Below, piece after piece: positions 1 to 6,973 of a stretch of DNA of 11,891 bases. The DNA is from an uncultured Clostridia bacterium (GTDB lineage: Bacteria; Bacillota; Clostridia; TANB77; CAG-508), in assembly GCA_934149005.1 (NCBI GenBank), contig CAKPDN010000020.1, positions 1-11,891 on the forward strand, read 5' to 3'. The notes beneath the pieces are model-generated. The model was not told the DNA's origin and searched no databases. It worked only from the letters and a program-made list of their open reading frames with translations. Every line of letters starts with the position of its first letter. Position 1 is the first letter of the stretch. Both the position numbers and the translations under genes were made by a program.

Positions 1-2
1 AT

Positions 3-204
3 AATCGAATAGATAAAGTACGCCATATGTTTAATAAAAAAGAAAATTAAGTTACTATTCGCTAAATTACAATTTGTTGAAGGTAGCAGTTATCTATATA
101 ATGAACTTATTGCTTTTTCTGGATTAGATGAGCAAGATATAAAAAATTATTTCTTAGTAGCACAATATATAAAATGTAAAGAGAGATTTAAGAAAGACAG
201 TTGA
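3..204 (+). pseudogene. 3' end of an unrecognised gene with an apparent one-base insertion
   Basis: Two open stretches in different frames read as one protein tail. Positions 3-47 give NRIDKVRHMFNKKEN, then a TAA at 48. The frame one base later continues from 49 as KLLFAKLQFVEGSSYLYNEL and on to a TGA at 202-204. Dropping one of the two T bases at 47-48 joins them. The second part has normal charged and hydrophobic composition and the codon use of its neighbours. I do not recognise the family, and the 5' end lies outside the window. The stop sits inside the hairpin shared with the convergent peptidase gene. It could be a genuine decayed gene, a sequencing or assembly indel, or chance open frames. 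Confidence 0.45.
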
Positions 205-217
205 ATAAACTGTCTTT
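193..217. terminator. Hairpin between convergent genes, probable bidirectional terminator
   Basis: AAAGACAGTT (193-202) pairs perfectly with AACTGTCTTT (208-217) around a 5-nt loop, a 10-bp stem. It covers the stop codons of the upstream plus-strand remnant (202-204) and of the minus-strand peptidase (216-218). T-runs after the stem are short on both sides, so termination may be incomplete. Confidence 0.55.
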
Positions 218-983
218 AATAACTTTCTATATATAAAGCTTTTGCAATATATGGTGTTACTTCTTTAAATTTATACCAACCAGAACTTTTGCTATCATTT
301 TCTCCTCCATTAGGATTTGATATATATACCATATCATTATCATCAGAAGCAAGCAAAACCATATAATGAGAAGCAGTAGTCCAACGATTATTATGAGGTT
401 GATTCCATACACAAATTAAAATAGGTCTATTAGTTTTTAAATGCTCTTGTAATTTTTCTTTAGATAAATGCACACTATCATAATAAAAATCAGTATTTTT
501 AATATTAAAAGTATTAGATAATTCTTTTGAAAGTGAATCATAATCCAGGACAGGATAATATTTTTGTCTAAGATCTTCAGGTGTATAATTTTTATCATAA
601 CCACTTAATATAGTTGCAACTGCAGTAATACCACAACCATTTTCTTCCATAGTTCCATTCCAATATTGTTTATTACTCCAAGATGAATTACCATTTTGCT
701 TATATTCTATGTATGTTTTTTGATGATTTTCAATCGTTGTAAATGTCGTAAAATAGCCATCTTTATTCTTGACTTTTTTCTGACCAATTCCAGAGTAATT
801 GTCATTTGTATCTTGTTTAATAGTTTTATATTCTGAATTATCAGTAATTTCTGAAATAGCTTTATTCAAATCATAAGAAATATTACTAAATATGCTATTT
901 TTTATACATAAGTATATTGCAAAAATTATAATTAATAATATTAAAATTCTTTTTTTATTTAATTTCTTTCTTTTTTTCTTCAT
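216..983 (-). CDS. Membrane-anchored C39-like cysteine peptidase
   Basis: This 255-aa protein has a very basic N-terminus (residues 1-12), one membrane segment (about 13-27), a linker to about residue 100 and a C-terminal papain-like C39_2-type domain. The likely catalytic Cys117 is in EENGCGITAVATILSGY, His206 in ASHYMVLL, and the third polar residue is Asn223 in ISNPNG. That spacing and sequence fit the C39-like peptidase superfamily. The domain should lie outside the membrane. Substrate is unknown: there is no ABC transporter fused or adjacent, so bacteriocin leader processing is not indicated, and cleavage of a surface or secreted protein is more likely. I chose the ATG at 981-983 because GGAGGG lies 7 nt upstream; an in-frame ATG 12 codons earlier lacks such a site. 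It is divergent from the VanR/VanS-type genes and may share their regulation. Confidence 0.85.
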   Translation of the reverse strand: MKKKRKKLNKKRILILLIIIFAIYLCIKNSIFSNISYDLNKAISEITDNSEYKTIKQDTNDNYSGIGQKKVKNKDGYFTTFTTIENHQKTYIEYKQNGNSSWSNKQYWNGTMEENGCGITAVATILSGYDKNYTPEDLRQKYYPVLDYDSLSKELSNTFNIKNTDFYYDSVHLSKEKLQEHLKTNRPILICVWNQPHNNRWTTASHYMVLLASDDNDMVYISNPNGGENDSKSSGWYKFKEVTPYIAKALYIESY

Positions 984-1010
984 TTGAAATCCCTCCAGTA
1001 ACTTGTCTAT

Positions 1011-1016
1011 ATTATA
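1011..1016 (-). promoter_or_regulatory. Candidate -10 element for the C39-like peptidase gene
   Basis: A perfect TATAAT reads on the minus strand 27 bases upstream of the chosen start codon. No good -35 hexamer lies 16-18 bp further upstream, so the promoter would be weak or need an activator. The OmpR-type repeats at 1060-1081 lie roughly 50 bp upstream of it. Confidence 0.4.
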
Positions 1017-1059
1017 CAAATAAAGAAAATAATAAGTTTTAAGAAATTATTAAATAAAT

Positions 1060-1081
1060 CTTAACATTTTCTTACAATTTG
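1060..1081 (+). promoter_or_regulatory. Two 11-bp direct repeats, candidate VanR-type (OmpR/PhoB family) binding site
   Basis: CTTAACATTTT (1060-1070) is followed directly by CTTACAATTTG (1071-1081), matching at 8 of 11 positions with exactly one helical turn of spacing. OmpR/PhoB-family regulators typically bind such head-to-tail repeats as dimers. The site lies just upstream of the candidate regulator promoter, the usual activator position, and between two divergent genes. Confidence 0.5.
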
Positions 1082-1090
1082 TCGAATCGG

Positions 1091-1119
1091 TGGAATTTAT
1101 TGGCTTATTGTGATAGAAT
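1091..1119 (+). promoter_or_regulatory. Candidate promoter of the VanR/VanS-type operon (extended -10)
   Basis: TGATAGAAT (1111-1119) is an extended -10 (TGn plus TAGAAT). The hexamer 17 bp upstream (TGGAAT, 1091-1096) matches the -35 consensus at only three positions, which suits activator dependence on the repeats at 1060-1081. Confidence 0.45.
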
Positions 1120-1144
1120 ACTAATTGATAGAAAAGAGGAAAAT

Positions 1145-1829
1145 ATGAATATTTTAGTATTAGATGATGAAAAAGAAATTGCAGATTTAGTAGAAGTTTA
1201 TTTGAAAAATGAAAATTATAATGTTTATAAATTTTATAATTCTAATAAAGCAATAGACTGTATTAATAATCAAAAATTAGATTTTGCAATTTTAGATGTA
1301 ATGATTAAAGATGTTGATGGATTTAAGATATGTAAAATGATAAGAGATAAAGGTTTTAATTTTCCTATAATAATGCTAACAGCTAAAATTGAAGACAAGG
1401 ATAAAATACAGGGATTAACGATTCGGAGCAGATGACTATATAACCAAGCCTTTCAATCCATTAGAACTTATTGCAAGAGTAAAATCTGCATATAGAAGAT
1501 ACACAAAATATAATGAAAAAGTTGAAGAAAATATCATATATATAGATGGGTTAGAAATAGATCAGGATAAACACATCTGCAAGTTATATGATAATATAAT
1601 TGAATTAACACCAATGGAATTTGATATATTATTGTATTTAGCACAAAAAAGAGGGAATGTAGTTAGTTCGGAAGAATTATTTAAAAAAGTTTGGAAAGAA
1701 AAATATTTGGAGAACAATAATACTGTAATGGTACATATTAGGAGAATAAGAGAAAAATTAAAGGAAGATAGCAAGAAGCCTAAATTTATAAAAACAGTAT
1801 GGGGAGTTGGATATAAAATTGAAAAATAA
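1145..1829 (+). pseudogene. VanR-type response regulator, frameshifted by one extra base
   Basis: Read with one base removed, this encodes a 227-aa OmpR-family regulator very like VanR. The receiver has acidic residues Asp7/Asp8, phospho-acceptor Asp51 (FAILDVMI), Thr79 (IIMLTA) and Lys101 (GADDYITKPF). The winged-helix DNA-binding domain ends in IKTVWGVGYKIEK, the VanR tail. As written, the frame breaks after Ile93: an extra C at or near 1424 turns GLTIGADDYITKPF into GLTIRSR and stop, leaving a 96-aa receiver without Lys101 or the DNA-binding domain. The site is not a homopolymer. AGAGGA precedes the ATG at 1145. The gene overlaps the kinase gene, so early termination could also lower kinase translation. 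A true inactivating mutation, a sequence error or, much less likely, programmed frameshifting are all possible. Confidence 0.88.
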
Positions 1830-2907
1830 GGGATTATTTAAAGAAAAAATGAAATTAGTAGGTCAAGTAATACTAAGAATAATAATTTATTATATTATTT
1901 CAATATTATTCTATATTGTAGTTTTAGATGGAGTTTTAGGAAATTTTTTAGGAAATAGCTTGTATAGAATAAATTATGATTTATATTATTGGTGTGTAAC
2001 CAGTAAAGAAACAATTTTTATAGTTTATTTAATAACAGTTTTTATATTTGCTCTATATAGATTTTTTTCTTTAAAAGTTGAAAATAGAGAAAAATTATAT
2101 AGTTCATTAGATAATATTTTAGATGAAAGTAGTCAAAATGTAGAATTACCTGATGAAATGATTAAGTTTTCTGAAAAATTGAATAAAATTAAGTATGAAT
2201 ATGCTCTAAGCAAGAAAATGGCAAAAGAAGCAGAACAGAAGAAAAATGATTTAATAATGTATATGGCTCACGATTTAAAAACTCCTCTTACATCTGTAAT
2301 TGGTTATTTGACATTGCTTAATGAAGAAAAGAGAATATCAAAAGATTTACAAGAAAAATATATGAAAATAGCACTTGATAAGTCAATAAGATTAGAAGAA
2401 CTAACCAATCAATTCTTTGAAATTACTAGATATAATTTGAATGATATGCCAATAAATAAAATACAACTTAATTTATCAATATTATTTGATCAGTTAATAG
2501 AAGAATTTTATCCAATGTTAGAAGACAGGAAATTAGAATTAAAAGTGAACAAACCTAATACTTTAATATATAATGCAGATGGAGATAAAATGGCTAGAGC
2601 ATTTGGAAATTTATTAAAAAATGCTATTAGTTATAGTTATGAAAATACTGTTATTGAGATAGAAATGATTGATAATGAAGAGAATATTGAAGTAACTTTT
2701 AGAAATAAAGGTGCTACTATTCCAGAATATAAATTAGAAAAAATTTTTGATAAATTTTATAGAGCTGATGAATCAAGAGGGACAAATAGTGGTGGAGCAG
2801 GATTAGGTCTTGCAATCACAAAAGAGATAATTGAATTACATAACGGAACAATTTCTGCAAATAGTGAAAACGAAACAATTGAATTTGTTATTAATCTAAG
2901 AAAATAA
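1807..2907 (+). CDS. VanS-type sensor histidine kinase
   Basis: This 366-aa membrane histidine kinase is the partner of the upstream regulator. It has two membrane segments (about 20-42 and 68-87) with a short external loop, then a HisKA domain with the H-box MAHDLKTPLTSVIGYL (His155). The HATPase domain has the N-box NLLKNAISYS (Asn272), an F-box (KFYRADESR, about 316-324) and the G2 box GGAGLGLAI (329-337). Expected activity is autophosphorylation at His155 and transfer to Asp51 of the regulator. The short external loop suggests sensing at or in the membrane. The TTG at 1807 gives MDIKLKNKG, matching my recollection of the VanS N-terminus (MVIKLKNKK) and overlapping the regulator gene by 23 bp. 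A TTG at 1819 or ATG at 1849 are alternatives. No vanHAX-like genes follow, so glycopeptide resistance is not implied. Confidence 0.9.
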   Translation: MDIKLKNKGLFKEKMKLVGQVILRIIIYYIISILFYIVVLDGVLGNFLGNSLYRINYDLYYWCVTSKETIFIVYLITVFIFALYRFFSLKVENREKLYSSLDNILDESSQNVELPDEMIKFSEKLNKIKYEYALSKKMAKEAEQKKNDLIMYMAHDLKTPLTSVIGYLTLLNEEKRISKDLQEKYMKIALDKSIRLEELTNQFFEITRYNLNDMPINKIQLNLSILFDQLIEEFYPMLEDRKLELKVNKPNTLIYNADGDKMARAFGNLLKNAISYSYENTVIEIEMIDNEENIEVTFRNKGATIPEYKLEKIFDKFYRADESRGTNSGGAGLGLAITKEIIELHNGTISANSENETIEFVINLRK

Positions 2908-2913
2908 AAATAT

Positions 2914-2928
2914 TGTTTATCGTAAACA
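2914..2928. repeat. Inverted repeat TGTTTA-TCG-TAAACA
   Basis: Perfect 6-bp arms around a 3-bp centre, just after the kinase stop and about 50 bp upstream of the candidate operon promoter. No T-run follows, so it reads as an operator rather than a terminator. Confidence 0.4.
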
Positions 2929-2932
2929 TAAA

Positions 2933-2955
2933 ATTTTGCAAAAACATTGCAAAAT
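2933..2955. promoter_or_regulatory. 9-bp-arm inverted repeat upstream of the nine-gene operon promoter
   Basis: ATTTTGCAA (2933-2941) and TTGCAAAAT (2947-2955) are perfect inverted copies separated by 5 bp. The repeat ends 7 bp before the candidate -35 (2963), a position expected for an activator or repressor dimer. The binding protein is unknown. Confidence 0.5.
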
Positions 2956-2962
2956 CCTGCAG

Positions 2963-2991
2963 TATACATTCATTTTTTTAGGTGCTAAAAT
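2963..2991 (+). promoter_or_regulatory. Candidate promoter of the nine-gene operon
   Basis: TATACA (2963-2968, 4 of 6 to consensus) lies 17 bp from TAAAAT (2986-2991), which is preceded by TG at the extended -10 position. Transcription would start near 2998, giving an untranslated leader of about 80 nt that contains the terminator at 3020-3058. Confidence 0.45.
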
Positions 2992-3019
2992 ATTAATATC
3001 AAAAATTATATGTGAATGA

Positions 3020-3058
3020 GAGAGCTAATTAGAGAAAATCTAGTTAGCTTTCTTTTTT
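3020..3058 (+). terminator. Intrinsic terminator in the leader of the nine-gene operon (attenuator candidate)
   Basis: AGCTAATTAGA (3023-3033) pairs with TCTAGTTAGCT (3039-3049) with one G-U pair around a GAAAA loop; three more pairs extend the stem to 3020/3052, and TTTTTT follows at 3053-3058. It ends only 8 nt before the AAGGAGGAG ribosome binding site of the first operon gene. It may end the kinase transcript, attenuate the operon promoter, or both. Confidence 0.75.
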
Positions 3059-3077
3059 GCTATCTAAGGAGGAGTTT

Positions 3078-4109
3078 ATGAATAAAAGTATTAAAGGTAG
3101 TCTTGTTACTGGACTATTAGTAATGTGTTTAATGTCGAATGTATATGCGACAGATAGTAACAAAATAATAAATAAATCAGTTTTAGGATCGGAGGAAAGT
3201 ACATTTGTATCTTCAATCCAAAAAGAAGTTGAAGAGAATAATGTAAAATATAAACTTTCAGATTATTCAAAGCAAGATGATGAACAAAATTCAAAAGTAG
3301 TAACAGCATATAAAAAAGACACTATTAAAAGTAATACTAAAGAATCAATAATTAATCATTTTGGAGAAAGCCTTGATTATGATAATGAAGAATATTCTGG
3401 AACAATTACCTTTAAAGATTATGAGATAAAAACCATCAGTAATGGAAAATATGAAGCTATTGATGAAAAGAAAATAAATTTTAGTAAATATAGTAAGAAT
3501 GATTTAGATAATATTGAGAAAGAAAAGAATATCAATGGAACTACATATTATCTTATAAATGTTAATTGGGAAAATGATGATGTAGAAAACATTGATGGTC
3601 AAGAAGTACCAACAACTTATAAAGGTGTAATGATTTATCAAGCAGTAGTTACAAGAAACAATCCTTTTAGCTATGAAATAACTGTTACATACGAAGGAGA
3701 AGTAAGAAAAAAAGATCCTATTTATTTATATACAATAGAGTATGAAAAAATCGAAGAAGAACCAGAAGTGATTATAGAGGAACAAAATGATTATACTGTA
3801 CCTACAATTATAATAAGTGGTTTAGGAATTGCATTAGTAATTGTATATCTAATTGGAAGAAATACAGCAAGGGTATATGTAAAAACGGATAATGGATTCA
3901 CACTTATAAGAGTGGTTAGATTAAGTAAAAAACATAATACTGTAAATTTAAGCAATTACAAACATAAAACTGTTACAAATATGTTTGCAATAAAAACTAC
4001 AAATGGATTCTATAATAAGAATAAAAATATGCTTATAAAAGTAAAAAAAGATAAGATAACTAAAAATGTATATCTTAATAGTGCTTATATAGATTTTATA
4101 TTAGGCTAA
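3078..4109 (+). CDS. Secreted/membrane protein with signal peptide, extracellular domain and one C-terminal membrane segment
   Basis: This 343-aa protein is the first gene of the operon. Residues 1-24 form a signal peptide (lysines, hydrophobic core about 8-20, probable cleavage after VYA). Residues about 25-240 form a hydrophilic extracellular region with a predicted beta-rich part (about 105-220) and an acidic stretch EEEPEVIIEEQ. Residues about 241-260 are a membrane segment, followed by about 80 basic, cytoplasmic residues with short beta-like repeats (VYVKTDNGFTLIRVV, MFAIKTTNGFYNKN). No LPXTG-like sorting signal is visible, so it is not an obvious substrate of the sortase at the operon end. 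The start follows AAGGAGGAG with good spacing; an earlier in-frame start would lie within the terminator. I do not recognise the family. A surface sensor or cell-contact protein is possible. Confidence 0.8.
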   Translation: MNKSIKGSLVTGLLVMCLMSNVYATDSNKIINKSVLGSEESTFVSSIQKEVEENNVKYKLSDYSKQDDEQNSKVVTAYKKDTIKSNTKESIINHFGESLDYDNEEYSGTITFKDYEIKTISNGKYEAIDEKKINFSKYSKNDLDNIEKEKNINGTTYYLINVNWENDDVENIDGQEVPTTYKGVMIYQAVVTRNNPFSYEITVTYEGEVRKKDPIYLYTIEYEKIEEEPEVIIEEQNDYTVPTIIISGLGIALVIVYLIGRNTARVYVKTDNGFTLIRVVRLSKKHNTVNLSNYKHKTVTNMFAIKTTNGFYNKNKNMLIKVKKDKITKNVYLNSAYIDFILG

Positions 4110-4122
4110 AACGGAGGATAAG

Positions 4123-5136
4123 ATGGAATTAGAAAATGCAACTATAATTGATTTTGGAGATGTAGAATTACTTGCAACTAAAGAAGATTTATATATGGGG
4201 TATGATAATGAAGCAAAATTTAAAATAAATTGGTGTAGATTTAAGGATAAACCAGATGAATTAATAAGACTAAATGTAGAATATGACAAATTATCAAAAG
4301 AAATTCAAGAAAAGAATATTCCAATAATTGATATAGGAAAAATAATTGAAAAGCAATTTGCTGAAATATTAGAAAAAGAAATAAACAGTTTTATAGGAAA
4401 GAATATTAATAATATATCTTATCTCTTTAAAAAAGCAGAACATACAGACGCAAATAGAAATAAATATTATACAAATCCTGATTATTTAAGAATAGAGGAT
4501 ATTGGGGTAGACTATTTAAAAGAAAGAGAAGATATAAATAATAGAGCAAGAGTATATACGTCAGCTGTATATTATGATCAAATTAATCATTCTAAACTAA
4601 AATATTTACCATCACATTATAGTGCTGAAAAAAATGCAGTAGAAGTGGATATAAAAGAACAAAAAATATTGTCAAAACCAGGATTTATTTTAAATCAAGT
4701 ATATACTGAAACAAGTTTATGTAAGATTCTTGCATATAAACAATATGAATTAGGGATAACACCACCATTTTATAACGAAGTTGCTAAAATTAATCAATTC
4801 TTGAAAGATAAAAAAACAGTAACAGTAATATTGGCAGATGATAGAGAAGTGAAAACCAAAGCAGATATAACAGATATTATAGATTTCTATAATGGAATAT
4901 TTATACTAAAAAAAGATTTATTTGATTTAGATTTTTATGAAGATGATTTAGAACTAAGAAATATTAATAATATAAAAGCAATAAGACACGGAAAAACAGA
5001 AATTGAAATAAATACTAGAAATTTAAAACCATTAGAGTTGCAACTAGATGATATTATCCAAATTGATAATAAGGGAATTATATGCGAAATTCCAGAACAA
5101 GAAAATGAAGATCAAGGAGATACAAATGAAATATAA
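4123..5136 (+). CDS. Hypothetical protein, first of two tandem paralogs
   Basis: This 337-aa soluble protein has no signal peptide or membrane segment. It is colinear with the next gene product. Shared blocks include NWCRFKDKPDEL (36-47), INNISYLF (95-102), and the strongest, CKILAYKQYELGITPPFYNE (200-219) running on into VAKINQFLKDKKTVTVIL. The C-terminal NIKAIRHGKTEIEINTRNL (283-301) is also shared. The conserved core looks like a small helical motif followed by a beta-rich domain (KKTVTVILADDREVKTKADI). The style recalls small domains of large polyvalent proteins in phages and conjugative elements, but I cannot assign a family. GGAGGA precedes the ATG, and the gene starts 13 bp after the secreted-protein gene. 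Its end overlaps the paralog by 11 bp. Confidence 0.8.
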   Translation: MELENATIIDFGDVELLATKEDLYMGYDNEAKFKINWCRFKDKPDELIRLNVEYDKLSKEIQEKNIPIIDIGKIIEKQFAEILEKEINSFIGKNINNISYLFKKAEHTDANRNKYYTNPDYLRIEDIGVDYLKEREDINNRARVYTSAVYYDQINHSKLKYLPSHYSAEKNAVEVDIKEQKILSKPGFILNQVYTETSLCKILAYKQYELGITPPFYNEVAKINQFLKDKKTVTVILADDREVKTKADITDIIDFYNGIFILKKDLFDLDFYEDDLELRNINNIKAIRHGKTEIEINTRNLKPLELQLDDIIQIDNKGIICEIPEQENEDQGDTNEI

Positions 5137-6076
5137 AAATGCAAATGAACTTATTTTAGATAAATTAGTTTTGTTAGGAGATAAAAACCAATTTAAGATG
5201 TTAGGATATAATAATCAAGTTACTCAATACTTTTATTGGTGTTATTTTAAAGATGAACCTAAGAATATTTATTGTTTAAATGAAAGAATAATTAGTGAAC
5301 CAGAACGTAAATCTGAATTAGATAAAGAAATATTTAAGGGAAAGAACATAATTATAGATTTAAAAGGAACTTTATATAATACATTAAGAAGGATTTTAAA
5401 TGAAAATATAGATAAATTTGTAAATGAAAATATAAATAATATTTCTTATTTATTTGAAAATGATAAATCGGACTATGAGAATATTAGTTTATATGAAATG
5501 GGTAGAGATATAAGAAAAAATCAAAATTATGGTTTACACAATAATATTAGTCTATTATTAAATAATTTTGAATATCAAGATATTTCTAATGGCTTAGTAA
5601 AAATATCAACAAGAACAGGGAAAAAAGACTTTATTTATGATATGAAAAAAATGGAGTTTATAAACAATGAAATAGATATTTTTAAAGCTGTATATGGACT
5701 AACTTCATTAAAGAAAATACTGGCTTATGAACAATATAAAAAAGGTTTAACGCCACCATTTTATAATGAAGTTGCTAAAATAAATGAATTTTTAGAAGGC
5801 AAGAAAACAGTTACATTAGAATTGAATGATGGAGGGAGAATACAAGTACCTGCTCAAATTTCTAACATTTTGGCGACAAATTATAAAGAGTTTTGGATAA
5901 ATACTCAATTAAATAATATGGATATTACTAATTTAAGAGCCATTGGATATGGAAAAAAGGAACTTGTTGTAAATACTGAAAACCTTATAAATATAGATAA
6001 ACAACAATTAGATGATTTTATTGAAAAAAGTGAAAACAAAGAATTAGATATAGAGGAATTGGAAGATGAATGTTAG
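5126..6076 (+). CDS. Hypothetical protein, second of two tandem paralogs
   Basis: This 316-aa soluble protein is the tandem copy of the preceding one. Matching blocks are YWCYFKDEPKNI (37-48), INNISYLF (103-110), KKILAYEQYKKGLTPPFYNE (196-215) running into VAKINEFLEGKKTVTLEL, and NLRAIGYGKKELVVNTENL (269-287). The ends and the segment between about 115 and 190 differ strongly, so the copies probably diverged in partner or target while keeping the core. I start at the ATG at 5126 (AAGGAGA upstream), because homology with the paralog begins near there and the longer frame from 5048 lies wholly inside the upstream gene. Translation is probably coupled (11-bp overlap). The function is unknown. 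The acidic tail ends in ELDIEELEDEC. Confidence 0.8.
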   Translation: MKYKNANELILDKLVLLGDKNQFKMLGYNNQVTQYFYWCYFKDEPKNIYCLNERIISEPERKSELDKEIFKGKNIIIDLKGTLYNTLRRILNENIDKFVNENINNISYLFENDKSDYENISLYEMGRDIRKNQNYGLHNNISLLLNNFEYQDISNGLVKISTRTGKKDFIYDMKKMEFINNEIDIFKAVYGLTSLKKILAYEQYKKGLTPPFYNEVAKINEFLEGKKTVTLELNDGGRIQVPAQISNILATNYKEFWINTQLNNMDITNLRAIGYGKKELVVNTENLINIDKQQLDDFIEKSENKELDIEELEDEC

Positions 6077-6962
6077 TAGAGAACAAGAAATTAAAAATGT
6101 TATAAGTCATATAGAAGAAGCTGTTTGGAATGGAAGACATAATGATTCAAAAGGATATGTAGTAGATTTAAGTAATACAATAAATAAAATTGAAATATGG
6201 GCTGAAATTATTGAACCAGTACACGAATCTTTTTCTACAGAAGCATATTTTAAAATTGGAGATAAACCAAGTAATGTAGAAGATGTAATCAAAAATTATA
6301 CAGATATGGATAAACCTTATATATTTAATCTTATTGAATTTAAAAATTTATCTAAACTACCAGAAGAAACACAAAAAATGTTTATTAATAATCTGCTAGA
6401 ATTAGAAACAAAACTTGATAGCATTAAAAATAATGGTATTGGTGCTAACAGCGTGAGGGTACAATTATTTAAAAAACAAACAGAAAAAGATAAGTTATAT
6501 GAAGAAAAAAAGGAAATTGAAAAAGAATATATAGAAATAGCTGAAAAGAAAGAAGAAAATATCAAAACTATCAACAAATATGTAGATAAACTAAAAAGAA
6601 ATAATGGATTTTTTAGACCAATTAATATCTTAAACAGAATACTTTCAAAAACAGAAATAGAAGAACAAAATCAATTTTATAAAAGTGAAGCTGTAAGACT
6701 AGAAAAAGAAAATATAAAAAATACAGAATTAATATTTGAAAAAATGTTTTATAAAAATGATCTTAATAAACAGATTCAAGAGGTTGAAAAAGAAGTTAAT
6801 GAATTAAGAAAACAATATGAATTAGAAGATAAAGAACAACTAAAGGAATCAGATATATTAAAAGAAAAGAATATGTTATTTAAGATGTTTGGAATTGATA
6901 GAATTGATGAACCTACACAAGAAAAAGAATTAGAGGAGCTTTCAGAACCAAATGAAGAGTAG
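6066..6962 (+). CDS. Hypothetical protein with a long coiled coil
   Basis: This 298-aa soluble protein has two parts. Residues 1-120 look globular, with an aromatic-rich segment (AVWNGRHNDSKGYVVDLSNT, 19-38, then IEIWAEIIEP). Residues about 130-260 are rich in Lys and Glu with heptad-like spacing, and are probably two coiled-coil helices joined by a short turn around NNGFFRPINILNRIL (179-193). The tail is acidic (KELEELSEPNEE). This suggests an oligomeric or scaffold protein. The ATG at 6066 follows AGAGGA by 8 nt and overlaps the upstream gene by 11 bp. The family is not recognised, and no catalytic motif is visible. Confidence 0.78.
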   Translation: MNVSREQEIKNVISHIEEAVWNGRHNDSKGYVVDLSNTINKIEIWAEIIEPVHESFSTEAYFKIGDKPSNVEDVIKNYTDMDKPYIFNLIEFKNLSKLPEETQKMFINNLLELETKLDSIKNNGIGANSVRVQLFKKQTEKDKLYEEKKEIEKEYIEIAEKKEENIKTINKYVDKLKRNNGFFRPINILNRILSKTEIEEQNQFYKSEAVRLEKENIKNTELIFEKMFYKNDLNKQIQEVEKEVNELRKQYELEDKEQLKESDILKEKNMLFKMFGIDRIDEPTQEKELEELSEPNEE

Positions 6963-6973
6963 GAGGAATTATT

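Noticed and set aside
216..983. Bacteriocin-processing C39 peptidase
   Set aside because: The domain is preceded by a membrane anchor that places it outside the cell, and no ABC transporter or double-glycine leader peptide is nearby.
1614..1829. Independent small winged-helix gene
   Set aside because: It is the DNA-binding domain of the VanR-type regulator, separated from the receiver only by the one-base shift near 1424; no ribosome binding site precedes its ATG.
1145..2907. Vancomycin-resistance cluster
   Set aside because: The two-component genes are VanR/VanS-like, but no vanH, vanA-type ligase, vanX, vanY or vanT gene is present; the following genes are unrelated.
5048..5125. Longer start for the second paralog
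   Set aside because: This stretch lies entirely inside the upstream gene in another frame. Homology with the paralog and the AAGGAGA site support the ATG at 5126.
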